Positions 53,405 through 62,074 of a DNA stretch of 64,000 bases are shown piece after piece; position 1 is the first letter of the stretch; the number at the start of each line of letters is the position of its first letter. A model generated the notes under the pieces. It was not told where the DNA came from. It did no database searches and saw only the letters and a list, made by a program, of their open reading frames with translations. Made by a program: the position numbers and the translations under genes. The stretch is from the NCBI GenBank assembly GCA_017461665.1, contig JAFTXI010000009.1, positions 16,253-80,252 on the forward strand. The letters are read 5' to 3'. The DNA comes from Bacteroidales bacterium (GTDB lineage Bacteria; Bacteroidota; Bacteroidia; Bacteroidales; F082).

Positions 53405-55633
53405 TTATATCTCATTTATATACACATAAATAGGCGTTCCTTTATCCATTTTCTTTCCTGTAGATTTTTCAAATTCTTCATACTTTTTATTCAGAATTGT
53501 TGATATATCGGTTATTTCAAGTTCGGTCGTTTCTTCTAATATGTTATAGATATAATATTGATTTCCATCATTGTTAGTTGGATAAGACAATTCCTTCATC
53601 TTATTCGTATCCCAAATATGATGCTTGTTTGTCAATTTGAAAATCTTATAATTCGTTTCATTATCCAAACAATAAAGTATAAGATATTTTGCATTGATGA
53701 CCTGACTGGTTCTTTTCACTGCACCAGCGCGATTACCCAAACGAACATTGTATTTCTTATTATTCAATATCCATTCAAGATGTTGTTCATCTTTATAAAT
53801 TCCGAACAGTACAGACTCTTCTTCCTTATATTTTTTATATCTGCTTTCTGATTTTTCATACCTAACTTCATCTTCAGCAGCCACAGATATTTCATCATCC
53901 ATTTCAAAATATTTATATTGAATGTTTGTCTTTGCTTCGTTAGGGTTTGTCCCTAAACGATAATCATAAATGTAAAAATCATCCTCTATTTGTGAAATTA
54001 AGCTTAGATTCTCAAATTGGAATTTCTTGTTTTTGTCTAATGCAAGTATTAGCAATTCATTAGTATCACAAGGTTTGTAAATCTTTCCATTTAACTTTCT
54101 GAAATTCTTGTCAACAGCTTCTCTAAGTGTCAGATTTTTAGGTTCCAACATCGAAAATTCAAATCTACTCTCAACAAATGAAATGAAATTTTTACGAAAC
54201 AAAGATTGTAGTGACTTCTTAACACCCACGTCATTTGAATTATTGACGTATGATGTCACAACATACATAAAGTTGATATCGTATGATTGTAAAAACAATG
54301 TGTCTCTGTCAAACAAACGATTGAAAAAATGTTCGTTATGACGTTCAAAGTCTGAATTCTTGTGTATTTCCATTTCATGATTCTTAGGATTTTCAAAATC
54401 CATTTTACCACGAATAAAGAAATTCGGAGTGATATTATAACCTTCTGTCAGTGTGTCACGATAACGTAAATTCTTAACATCATCTTTATTACTGAACACA
54501 TTGATATTATACTGAATCACATTCTTTGCGTATGTAAATTGTTTGTAAATGGAATTTTTACCATAATCCGTAGTTTCCTTATAATATTTACTATCGCCAA
54601 TGAAATAGATATCTTTTTCCTCATCAATCAACGACTTATCTTTGTAGATATGGTCAACCAATTTGCCATCTTCTTGATCGTATAATTCCTTCGGCAAATC
54701 TTTTCTGTCATCGCTGAGAAGTTGGTCAATCATATCTTCAAAAACTCGGTTAAAATTACTCACCAACAATTTCTCGTGATATGATTTTCCAGAAGCAACC
54801 AATTCTGCTCTTTCGAAGAAAACATAAAGAAGATTCCAAAGTTCAACCAATTCATCGGTGAAATAATTACGACGAATTTTCTTTAACAATCTCGTTCCTT
54901 TTCCACTTTCAATAAGTGATTTTATTTTGGAAGATTTTAATATAGTAAAACCTGAAACCTGCTGAAACTTGAAATGATAAGTCAGACTTAGATAATTTAA
55001 TACAGAATAAAACAAACAAATAAGTTCTTCATCAAAATTAATGACCTTATTTTTATTCTGGAACTCCATATAATATGGGGAACCATCTTTGATTATTGGC
55101 CGAACCTTGCTGATTGTTTTATTCCAATGTACCTTATTATTTCCGCTTGATTTAACAAGTGAAATGTATGTAAAAAGATTACGATGTTTTTTGTTAAACT
55201 CGCGTAAAGCAAGTATTATTTCTATTATGGTTTTCGAATCTTTCTCGCCTATAGGTCTGACATTCTGCAACTGAACGTCAGATATTATAGTAGTATTTTG
55301 TTGCCTTTCGTAATAATGATGAATTGCCTGATAAAGCCACATTGACAAATCAAAAACGACTTCATCGTCGGAGTTCTTTTTCAAAGGATTATCTTCGGGA
55401 GAAATATCTATAATCTCTTCAGGGTTCTCATATCTGTCAAATGCTTTTCCATTTTCAGAAATAAAAACTTTAGGCAATACGAATACCGTATCATTTATCT
55501 TGGCATTGAAATAATAACCAACGTAAGGAATCTTTGCCTTGCCATTATTTAGCAACGACAAATTAACTTCCTCGTCAAGATTTTCCTGCAACAGATCTAA
55601 GGGATACGGATATTCTTCGAAGTAAAGTTTCAT
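53405..55633 (-). CDS. McrC-like nuclease subunit (LlaJI/type IV restriction-like)
   Basis: A 742-residue protein, second gene of a McrBC-like system. The start KLYFEEYPYPLDLLQENLDE leads a long alpha/beta region; residues about 325-350 (DHIYKDKSLI, IYFIGDSKYYK) give a PD-(D/E)xK-type D...D-S-K pattern, as in McrC-family nucleases. The C-terminal 200 residues (VRLGNRAGAVKRTSQVINAK, YLILYCLDNETNYKIFKLTN) may recognise DNA. Much longer than E. coli McrC (about 350), nearer to LlaJI-type subunits. Its start overlaps the mcrB stop. Role: GTP-driven cleavage of foreign or modified DNA. Confidence 0.72.
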   Translation of the reverse strand: MKLYFEEYPYPLDLLQENLDEEVNLSLLNNGKAKIPYVGYYFNAKINDTVFVLPKVFISENGKAFDRYENPEEIIDISPEDNPLKKNSDDEVVFDLSMWLYQAIHHYYERQQNTTIISDVQLQNVRPIGEKDSKTIIEIILALREFNKKHRNLFTYISLVKSSGNNKVHWNKTISKVRPIIKDGSPYYMEFQNKNKVINFDEELICLFYSVLNYLSLTYHFKFQQVSGFTILKSSKIKSLIESGKGTRLLKKIRRNYFTDELVELWNLLYVFFERAELVASGKSYHEKLLVSNFNRVFEDMIDQLLSDDRKDLPKELYDQEDGKLVDHIYKDKSLIDEEKDIYFIGDSKYYKETTDYGKNSIYKQFTYAKNVIQYNINVFSNKDDVKNLRYRDTLTEGYNITPNFFIRGKMDFENPKNHEMEIHKNSDFERHNEHFFNRLFDRDTLFLQSYDINFMYVVTSYVNNSNDVGVKKSLQSLFRKNFISFVESRFEFSMLEPKNLTLREAVDKNFRKLNGKIYKPCDTNELLILALDKNKKFQFENLSLISQIEDDFYIYDYRLGTNPNEAKTNIQYKYFEMDDEISVAAEDEVRYEKSESRYKKYKEEESVLFGIYKDEQHLEWILNNKKYNVRLGNRAGAVKRTSQVINAKYLILYCLDNETNYKIFKLTNKHHIWDTNKMKELSYPTNNDGNQYYIYNILEETTELEITDISTILNKKYEEFEKSTGKKMDKGTPIYVYINEI

Positions 55634-57042
55634 TATTCTTCAGTTTTTACTTCTTCTGCCTGATCATCCACCTTTATCGGTTCAACACCGAGATATTCCA
55701 TAAACTTCAACAAAAGATTTATTTTATCAGAGCCAAACAATTCATTGAATGTAAATTCCTTTGATTCCGTTTTTTTATCATCTGCATAATTTCTGAAGAA
55801 ATTATTTTTTGTACGGAATTCCTCTTTACAGACATCATTCCACAGATAGAACATCACTTTATCGACAAATTCCTCCTCTTTAACATTGTGAGTTATAAAA
55901 AAGTTACCCATCTGCTTATCTTCAGAATCTGTAGCTTTGACAATTCTTTGATTTACAATCTTCAAGAAATCATGCCATTTATATGATTTATCTTCGATTG
56001 AAATAGTAAACTTTTCAGAATCCTTATTTTCATAATCTACAGGCACACATTTCCACGACCAGCGGCGTTTGAAAGCTGAATCCATTGGGAAGAGTGATTG
56101 ATCGCTTGTATTCATTGTAGCGATAATATTAAGATTACTTGGTAAACAAAGTTTGCCGTTAGCGATACCATCATGATTAACTCCTAACACATCTTCTTTT
56201 TCAAGATATCCTTTCAAGTCATTGTCAGCATCTATTGGATATTCAGAAATGCCATTTTTTCTATCGAGCAGCTGGAATATATCACCGAAGATCTGAGCGC
56301 AGTTGCCACGATTTATTTCTTCGATGATAAGATAAACTGGTTCATCGGGATTTTGCCAAGCTTTAACGTAAGCTTTAGTGAAAGCTTGAGGAGTGAATTC
56401 GTAAGAAATTTTTGATTCCAGTTTCTGATTAGCAATTACATAATCAACAATATATGTTAAATAAGTTTCATTTGAAAAGCCTAAATGATTACGTAACAAA
56501 TGCTGCATTGATTGTACATCATCATTTTCCTCTACAATTTTCGGGAAAAGGGTAGCATATTTTGTAACAAACTCTATTATCTGACTAACTTTATTACCTA
56601 CAGGCTGAGATGTAATATCATTTGCTTCTGTTTTTAACTCATCTAAAGTCTTTTTAAGTTGACGTCCATTCACATAAGATGTCTTTGGTTTATAACAACC
56701 AACGAAAGAAGCGTAATCACAATCAGGATGGAAAGTGGTACGGATAACAAAATCTTCATTTACACCTTCAACAAGTTTTTTCACTTTATGAGATTTTCCG
56801 CTTCCAGGAGTTCCGTAGAATATGGTTTGGAGAGGAGAAGATTGGTCTTTAGTCACATTAACATTTTCAGCAACTGTTTTTTCCTTGACCGAAAATATTC
56901 TTTTAGCATACAAAAATCTCAGATAATATTTTAAAGTATTTGAATATTGATTTTTCCCTTTATTATTAACTATTATAAACTCATCTTGTTTCAGTAATGT
57001 CTCTATTATTCTTTGAAAAATAACTGCATCATCAAAATCCAA
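55633..57042 (-). CDS. McrB-like AAA+ GTPase (frame broken near N-terminus)
   Basis: A 469-residue McrB-type NTPase: Walker A IFYGTPGSGKSHKVKKL, then RTTFHPDCDYASFVGCYKP, Walker B VYLIIEEINRGNCAQIFGDI, the McrB signature NIIATMNTSDQSLFPMD and an arginine finger in SAFKRRWSW. It powers the downstream nuclease subunit. The apparent start is a TTG at 57040-57042 lying inside conserved coding sequence; upstream codons continue in another frame to ATG 57191 (see next entry). Stop overlaps the nuclease gene start. Confidence 0.82.
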   Translation of the reverse strand: MDFDDAVIFQRIIETLLKQDEFIIVNNKGKNQYSNTLKYYLRFLYAKRIFSVKEKTVAENVNVTKDQSSPLQTIFYGTPGSGKSHKVKKLVEGVNEDFVIRTTFHPDCDYASFVGCYKPKTSYVNGRQLKKTLDELKTEANDITSQPVGNKVSQIIEFVTKYATLFPKIVEENDDVQSMQHLLRNHLGFSNETYLTYIVDYVIANQKLESKISYEFTPQAFTKAYVKAWQNPDEPVYLIIEEINRGNCAQIFGDIFQLLDRKNGISEYPIDADNDLKGYLEKEDVLGVNHDGIANGKLCLPSNLNIIATMNTSDQSLFPMDSAFKRRWSWKCVPVDYENKDSEKFTISIEDKSYKWHDFLKIVNQRIVKATDSEDKQMGNFFITHNVKEEEFVDKVMFYLWNDVCKEEFRTKNNFFRNYADDKKTESKEFTFNELFGSDKINLLLKFMEYLGVEPIKVDDQAEEVKTEE

Positions 57043-57191
57043 ATTGATATATCCGTCTTTTCAGGGAACAACAGAGTCAAACACTCATTTATTCGTTTAA
57101 AATCTGAATAATTATTAATACTCTTTGAAACAGTCGTACAATTCTCAATAAATCTTTTATATTGTTGAAGTTGGCTTTCTCTGTTAATCAT
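57006..57191 (-). CDS. N-terminal part of mcrB in a shifted frame
   Basis: From ATG 57191: RESQLQQYKRFIENCTTVSK, SINNYSDFKRINECLTLLFP, then EKTDIS and drift. Adding one base to the T4 run at 57058-57061 (A4 on the coding strand) would give FPEKDGYINLDFDDAVIF, joining smoothly to the McrB frame. This is either a genuine one-base deletion, a phase-variable tract or a sequencing error. Confidence 0.6.
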   Translation of the reverse strand: MINRESQLQQYKRFIENCTTVSKSINNYSDFKRINECLTLLFPEKTDISIWILMMQLFFKE

Positions 57192-57411
57192 ATAATTTTT
57201 CTTTTATAATTATTCTTATACCATATTTTGCTTTAAAATCTGTTTCATCAAAAACACCTTTCAATATATAATCACTTTCTGAACATATGATTATATCATC
57301 ATATTTTAAAGATGTTATATCTATTAACTTGCTAGCATCAACAAGCTTTATATAATCATCTTCCAATATATCACAGATTATTTTTCCACTACCATTACAC
57401 ACCGCATACAC
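57184..57411 (-). CDS. Small hypothetical protein, start uncertain
   Basis: Readable from GTG 57411 (YAVCNGSGKIICDILEDDYI ... IIIKEKLYD), but protein-like sequence continues upstream in frame to a stop near 57478 (CFEIDRDFLNILDGKV) without a good start codon. It overlaps the mcrB N-terminal part by 8 nt, as in an operon. Not recognised. Possibly a 5'-truncated gene. Confidence 0.45.
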   Translation of the reverse strand: MYAVCNGSGKIICDILEDDYIKLVDASKLIDITSLKYDDIIICSESDYILKGVFDETDFKAKYGIRIIIKEKLYD

Positions 57412-57727
57412 CTTCCCATCTAAAATATTAAGAAAATCCCGATCTATCTCAAAACAATGTCTTTCATATAATCTTTACATATATTAAAGATTTTCAACCC
57501 ATTATTTACACAACATTAAAACACCTTTCCCTTCAAATACTTTTATAGTTTTATGTTTTGGTAATTTGTGCATAATAAAATCATCAGCAAGCTATATTTC
57601 AATTATTTTCAATCAATTTTTACCTTTTATTACGGACTTACAAAAGTAAACATTTTTAGAAAATAAAAAAATGTAAATTTCATACAAAATAATCCCATAT
57701 ATACCTCATTATTTCATTTCAAAATAG
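57412..57727. other. AT-rich gap with decayed coding sequence
   Basis: Minus strand 57502-57573 encodes 23 residues (MHKLPKHKTIKVFEGKGVLM + LCK) that look protein-like but lead nowhere; the rest is AT-rich. Together with the startless frame at 57184-57478 it suggests a broken gene upstream of the McrBC-like operon. Confidence 0.4.
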
Positions 57728-57735
57728 TATCTTTG
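57728..57735 (+). promoter_or_regulatory. TATCTTTG -7 box of TcmP operon
   Basis: TATCTTTG 47 nt before ATG 57783, divergent from the McrBC-like operon. Confidence 0.6.
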
Positions 57736-57782
57736 CAGACGAGTAAATTCGGATATGTCTATGCAATTATCTGCATCTACTT

Positions 57783-58466
57783 ATGAAACCTAACATATTA
57801 TTAAAACACGGGAATATGGCAACAATAGATTTACACCAAAAACCTTTTGACGATGCGACAATCACGAAATTAGAGATTTTCGAAAACTATGCTAAAGAAT
57901 GGTTACCAACATTCATCATGAGCTATCCAAATAAGGACTTATGGATATTTGATTTCTTCGCAGGAACAGGCTACGATATAGTTGGAGCTCCTGGAAGTCC
58001 AATAAGAATCCTATACCAAATCAAAGACCAGGTAGGAAACATTTTCAAGCAAAAAACAAGAATAAGGGTTTGTTTTAACGAATTCGACAAAAGCAAATTT
58101 GAATGTCTAAAAGCATCCACTGAGAATTTTATCACTAACAACAGTGAATTGGAAAGACTTCGTAATAACAATCTTTTATCTATAGAATATAGAAATTCAG
58201 ATTTTGCCGAATTATTTCCCAAAACAACATCAACCATACAAAATCATCCATCTCTTTTGTATTTGGATCAGAACGGCATGAAATTTTTAGCTGATAATTA
58301 TCTGCTAACATTAGCCCAACTTCCAACTACCGACTTTCTATATTATCTGTCATCTTCGTATTTCGTTAGATTCGGAGATACAATTCCATTCAAAACCAAT
58401 CTTAAAATTGATATGGAAAGGCTAAAGGAAAATCCATACAAATATATACACACAAAAGCATCTTAG
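57783..58466 (+). CDS. tcmP: TcmP (three-Cys-motif partner), N-terminal part, frameshifted
   Basis: 227 residues: LEIFENYAKEWLPTFIMSYP, WIFDFFAGTGYDIVGAPGSP (methyltransferase-like Gly-rich loop), SLLYLDQNGMKFLADN and TDFLYYLSSSYFVRFG, matching TcmP-family proteins, normally about 370-400 residues. The frame stops at 58464-58466, but the next frame continues the protein without a gap. A 2-nt CA duplication in ATACACACAAAA explains it. TcmP genes regularly precede a DUF5131/Gp37-Gp68 gene, as here, and are seen in defence islands. Alternative start at 57816. Confidence 0.72.
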   Translation: MKPNILLKHGNMATIDLHQKPFDDATITKLEIFENYAKEWLPTFIMSYPNKDLWIFDFFAGTGYDIVGAPGSPIRILYQIKDQVGNIFKQKTRIRVCFNEFDKSKFECLKASTENFITNNSELERLRNNNLLSIEYRNSDFAELFPKTTSTIQNHPSLLYLDQNGMKFLADNYLLTLAQLPTTDFLYYLSSSYFVRFGDTIPFKTNLKIDMERLKENPYKYIHTKAS

Positions 58467-58918
58467 AACAGCTACGGGAAAGAATCCCCACACATTCTAA
58501 ACTTAAATTATATCCTTTTACGATTAAAAAAGGAAGAAATATTTATGGTATCATTTTTGGCGCCTCCCATCCAAGAGCCGTAGATAAATTCCTTAAAACA
58601 GCATGGGATGAAAACAATCAAAATGGAGAAGCCAATTTTGATATTGATGATGATTCTAACAAACAACAATTAGATTTATTTGAAGGTCGTCTGCCCTCAA
58701 AAATCGAAATATTCCAAGATAATTTAAAAGAATTAATCTTATCTAAAAACATTACCACAAACAAAGAGGCTTTCGATTACACATTGGAACATGGTCATCT
58801 CGACAAACACGCCAATGATATAATCAGAAAGATGAAAAACGAAGGACTCATTAGATATGAAGCAAAATCACCAATGGTGAATTATGAACAAGTTTATAAA
58901 AATAAAAAAATAATTTAA
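58460..58918 (+). pseudogene. TcmP C-terminal part in shifted frame
   Basis: About 152 residues in the frame of ATC 58460: ILEQLRERIPTHSKLKLYPF, TIKKGRNIYGIIFGASHPRA, and a C-terminal winged-helix-like end (YTLEHGHLDKHANDIIRKMK). It has no start of its own and directly extends TcmP. It stops 14 nt before the DUF5131 start. Confidence 0.68.
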
Positions 58919-58932
58919 TATTCGTTAACACC

Positions 58933-59664
58933 ATGAAAACAACAAAAATAGAATGGACTGACAAGACTTGGAATCCGATAACAGGGTGTACAAAAATTTC
59001 ACAAGGTTGTGCCAATTGTTACGCAGAGACAATGTCACGCAGACTCAATGCCATGGGATTAGAGAAATATTCCAATGGATTTAATCTAACCTTACATAGT
59101 GATTGTTTAGACGAGCCATTACAATGGAAAAAATCACACAATATTTTTGTATGTTCGATGAGTGATTTGTTTCATAAAGATGTACCATTCAAGTTTATTG
59201 ATAAGGTAATGCAAACAATAAAGAGAACACCTCAACATCGTTATCAAATATTAACAAAAAGGGCTGAAAGAATGTCGGAGTATTTTGAAACAAGAGAAAT
59301 TCCTAATAACGCCTGGTTGGGTGTCACAGTTGAAGCTCAATCTTCAAAAAACAGGATTGATATTTTAAGGAAGTTAAATGCTCCTATTCGTTTTCTGTCG
59401 TGTGAACCTCTTATTGAAGACTTATGTACGTTAGATTTAGGTAATATTGATTGGGTTATTGTTGGCGGAGAAAGTGGTCCTAATGCAAGACCAATGAAAG
59501 AAGATTGGGTTTTATCGATAAAAGAACAAAGTGAAAAACAAGGTTCTTCTTTCTTTTTCAAGCAGTGGGGAACATGGGGTAGTGATGGCGTAAAACGTAA
59601 CAAACATTTAAATGGTAAATTAATCAAAGGTGACATTTATCAAAAGATGCCAACAATAAAGTGA
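58933..59664 (+). CDS. DUF5131 (phage Gp37/Gp68-like) three-Cys protein
   Basis: A 243-residue protein with WTDKTWNPITGCTKISQGCA, then NCYAE: Cys spacing C-x6-C-x2-C, the three-Cys motif, which resembles a metal-cluster site of radical SAM type. VCSMSDLFHKDVPF, HRYQILTKRAERM, LGVTVEAQ, FLSCEPLIEDL and WVIVGGESGPNARPM complete the family pattern. Partner of TcmP, 14 nt upstream. The biochemical role is unknown; a nucleic-acid or base modification role is only inferred. Confidence 0.85.
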   Translation: MKTTKIEWTDKTWNPITGCTKISQGCANCYAETMSRRLNAMGLEKYSNGFNLTLHSDCLDEPLQWKKSHNIFVCSMSDLFHKDVPFKFIDKVMQTIKRTPQHRYQILTKRAERMSEYFETREIPNNAWLGVTVEAQSSKNRIDILRKLNAPIRFLSCEPLIEDLCTLDLGNIDWVIVGGESGPNARPMKEDWVLSIKEQSEKQGSSFFFKQWGTWGSDGVKRNKHLNGKLIKGDIYQKMPTIK

Positions 59665-59833
59665 TAGCGAAATCCGTTCCAAAATTGAGTTGTATGTAAT
59701 GTATCAAAGTCCATTGTCCGATGTCTTAACAAATTTTAACATCTCTTTCGTACTTTCATTAACATTGGGTTAAAAATTGTTAAAAACTCAAAATTTCTTT
59801 TACAAATGCTTGACAAAAGGGTAGTGCGGGTTG

Positions 59834-59841
59834 TATCTTTG
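59834..59841 (+). promoter_or_regulatory. TATCTTTG -7 box of DUF1016 gene
   Basis: TATCTTTG 26 nt before ATG 59868. Confidence 0.6.
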
Positions 59842-59867
59842 CAGGGAGAAATCAAAAATTAAAACTT

Positions 59868-60878
59868 ATGGAAAAGAAAGATGATAACCTAACTGATGGT
59901 TTCGTCAATGATGTCAAGGGCATAATTGACGATGCTCGTAAGAATGCTGTAAGAAGTGTGGATCATTGTCGCGTTCAGATGTATTGGAATATCGGCAGAA
60001 GAATATTCGAAGAAGAACAGCAAGGAAAAGAACGGGCTGAATATGGGAAATATCTCATAAAAAAATTGGCTAATGAAATCGAGCCTTATTATGGCAGTGG
60101 CTTTTCAGTCAGACAATTAGAACGAAGCAGACAATTTTATAGGATGTATCCAATTGCGTCCGCACTGCGGACGCAATTGAACTGGAATCAATATAAACAA
60201 TTGATTTCTATATCTGATCCTGACAAACGTGAATACTATGAATTGGAGTCTGTCAATAACGGATGGAACGGCAGAGAGATGGAACGACAAATTAACTCTC
60301 AGCTTTATGAGAGGTTGCTGCTAAGTAATGATAAAGAAAGCGTTCTTGCTGTGGCTCGCAGAGAGCGTATTCCCCAGTCGCCGCAAGAAATTATAAAAGA
60401 ACCGATGGTATTGGAATTTTTGGGATTGGAACGTAAAGCAGAATATTATGAAAAAGACTTGGAGGGCGCAATCATTTCTCATATCACTGATTTTCTTCTT
60501 GAAATGGGAAACGGATTCTCTTTCGTGGCTCGACAAAAAAGGATCCTGCTTGAAGATGACGAGTTTTTCATCGACCTTGTTTTCTATAATCGATTGCTAC
60601 GTTGTTTTGTCATCATAGAATTGAAAAACGATAAGTTATCTCATCAAGATTTAGGACAGCTGCAGATGTATGTAAATTATTATGACAGGTGTGAGAAACT
60701 GCCAGATGAGAATCCAACAATAGGTATCTTACTCGGGACTTCCAAAAACGATACTGTGGTAAAGATGACACTTCCAGAAGATAATAAAACTATTCTTGCC
60801 AATGAATATCAATTGTACCTTCCTACAGAATCACAACTGATAAAAGAGATTGACAAGGCGAAGGGTAAAAAAGTTTAG
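59868..60878 (+). CDS. DUF1016 (YhcG) PD-(D/E)xK nuclease family protein
   Basis: A 336-residue protein. The N-terminal helical domain has YWNIGRRIFEEEQQGKERAE, YGKYLIKKLANEIEPYYGSG and FSVRQLERSRQFYRMYP; the C-terminal nuclease domain has EDDEFFIDLVFYNRLLRCFV and IIELKNDKLSHQDLGQLQMY (D...E-L-K), so the active site is present. Such proteins occur in defence islands and next to restriction genes. Single gene with its own promoter. GAATTGAACTGCGGACGCAATTG-type repeat is absent elsewhere, and the short inverted repeat TTGCGTCC..GGACGCAA lies within the gene at 60155-60178. Confidence 0.88.
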   Translation: MEKKDDNLTDGFVNDVKGIIDDARKNAVRSVDHCRVQMYWNIGRRIFEEEQQGKERAEYGKYLIKKLANEIEPYYGSGFSVRQLERSRQFYRMYPIASALRTQLNWNQYKQLISISDPDKREYYELESVNNGWNGREMERQINSQLYERLLLSNDKESVLAVARRERIPQSPQEIIKEPMVLEFLGLERKAEYYEKDLEGAIISHITDFLLEMGNGFSFVARQKRILLEDDEFFIDLVFYNRLLRCFVIIELKNDKLSHQDLGQLQMYVNYYDRCEKLPDENPTIGILLGTSKNDTVVKMTLPEDNKTILANEYQLYLPTESQLIKEIDKAKGKKV

Positions 60879-61001
60879 AGTTTAGAGTTAATAGTTTAGA
60901 GTAGTTTTATAGTTGAGAGTTTTATAGTTTAAAAGTTTATAGATGAACATAAGGAACCTAAGGGACATGAGGATGGCTAAAGACTGAAGGCTTACAGTTT
61001 A

Positions 61002-61074
61002 GGACGTATGCGATACGTCCCTACGGGAAACTGCGCCTTCGTGAGAAAAAAATGGACGCGGTGAACCACGTCCA
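61002..61074. repeat. Two small palindromes after DUF1016 gene
   Basis: GGACGTATGCGATACGTCC (61002-61020) and TGGACGCGGTGAACCACGTCCA-type stem (61053-61074), preceded by AGTTTAGAGTTAATAG filler (60878-60950). They may terminate both convergent transcripts. Confidence 0.7.
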
Positions 61075-61101
61075 TACAAAGGCTAATTGTAAACGTTATT
61101 C

Positions 61102-61974
61102 TTACTTTCCTCTTTCTGCCATCAATATCTTTATCTCATTTTCGTTGATACCAACCATCGCTTCTCCTATGTCTTCGCTCAATTCTGCTAACACCTTGGG
61201 ATTTTTATAGTTAGCAACAGCATTGACAATAGCCTTTGCTCTTTTCATCGGGTCGCCGCTCTTGAATATTCCGCTTCCCACAAACACTCCCTCGGCTCCC
61301 AACTGCATCATCAATGCTGCATCGGCAGGCGTCGCTACACCTCCAGCAGCAAAGTTTGGAACAGGCAACTTAGCATTTTCATGAACATATCGTAACAGCT
61401 CAAAAGACACTCTCAGTTCTTTTGCAACCTCATACAACTCATCAACACTGAGAGAGACTACTCTTCTTATCTCGCTCTGCATCATACGCAAATGACGTAC
61501 AGCCTGGACTATGTCGCCGGTACCGGCTTCGCCTTTGGTCCTAATCATCATGGCACCTTCGCCTATACGACGCAAGGCCTCACCCAAGTCGCGCGCTCCG
61601 CAGACAAATGGCGTATCAAACTGACGCTTATCAACATGATAGACATCATCGGCTGGAGAAAGCACCTCGCTTTCATCGATATAGTCTATTCCTATTGCTT
61701 CCAATATCTGAGCCTCGACAAAATGACCGATACGACATTTCGCCATGACAGGAATGTTAACAGATTTTTGTATTTCCTGAATCATCTTTGGATCGCTCAT
61801 GCGCGACACTCCTCCGGCAACTCTAATATCCGCAGGAACTCTTTCAAGAGCCATAACAGCCTTTGCACCAGCCGACTCAGCAATACGAGCCTGTTCTGGA
61901 TTGGTAACATCCATGATAACACCGCCTTTTAATAACTCGGCAAGATTACGATTTACATCTTTCTTTTCTTTCAT
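61102..61974 (-). CDS. pdxS: Pyridoxal 5'-phosphate synthase lyase subunit PdxS
   Basis: A 290-residue cytoplasmic (beta/alpha)8 enzyme making PLP from ribose 5-phosphate, glyceraldehyde 3-phosphate and ammonia. Key residues: Asp in [20 protein letters not shown], Schiff-base Lys in [19 protein letters not shown] (about 80), second Lys in [20 protein letters not shown] (about 149), and [20 protein letters not shown] for phosphate. Full length. The glutaminase partner PdxT is not visible downstream to 60.9 kb. The ThiD-AraC gene is directly upstream on the same strand (100 nt). Confidence 0.96.
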   Translation of the reverse strand: MKEKKDVNRNLAELLKGGVIMDVTNPEQARIAESAGAKAVMALERVPADIRVAGGVSRMSDPKMIQEIQKSVNIPVMAKCRIGHFVEAQILEAIGIDYIDESEVLSPADDVYHVDKRQFDTPFVCGARDLGEALRRIGEGAMMIRTKGEAGTGDIVQAVRHLRMMQSEIRRVVSLSVDELYEVAKELRVSFELLRYVHENAKLPVPNFAAGGVATPADAALMMQLGAEGVFVGSGIFKSGDPMKRAKAIVNAVANYKNPKVLAELSEDIGEAMVGINENEIKILMAERGK

Positions 61975-62074
61975 TTCTATATAATTTTAAAAACGATACA
62001 AAGAAAAATATAATCAAAACACAAGAAAAAAAATCATTCCGATTTTAGAAAAACTTATTCCGAAAATAAAAAAA

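Noticed and set aside
53227-53415. Two similar short minus-strand frames (also 63709-63891) that look like paralogues
   Set aside because: Both are translations of repeats R2 and R3; likeness comes from the DNA repeat, and there is no start signal or family.
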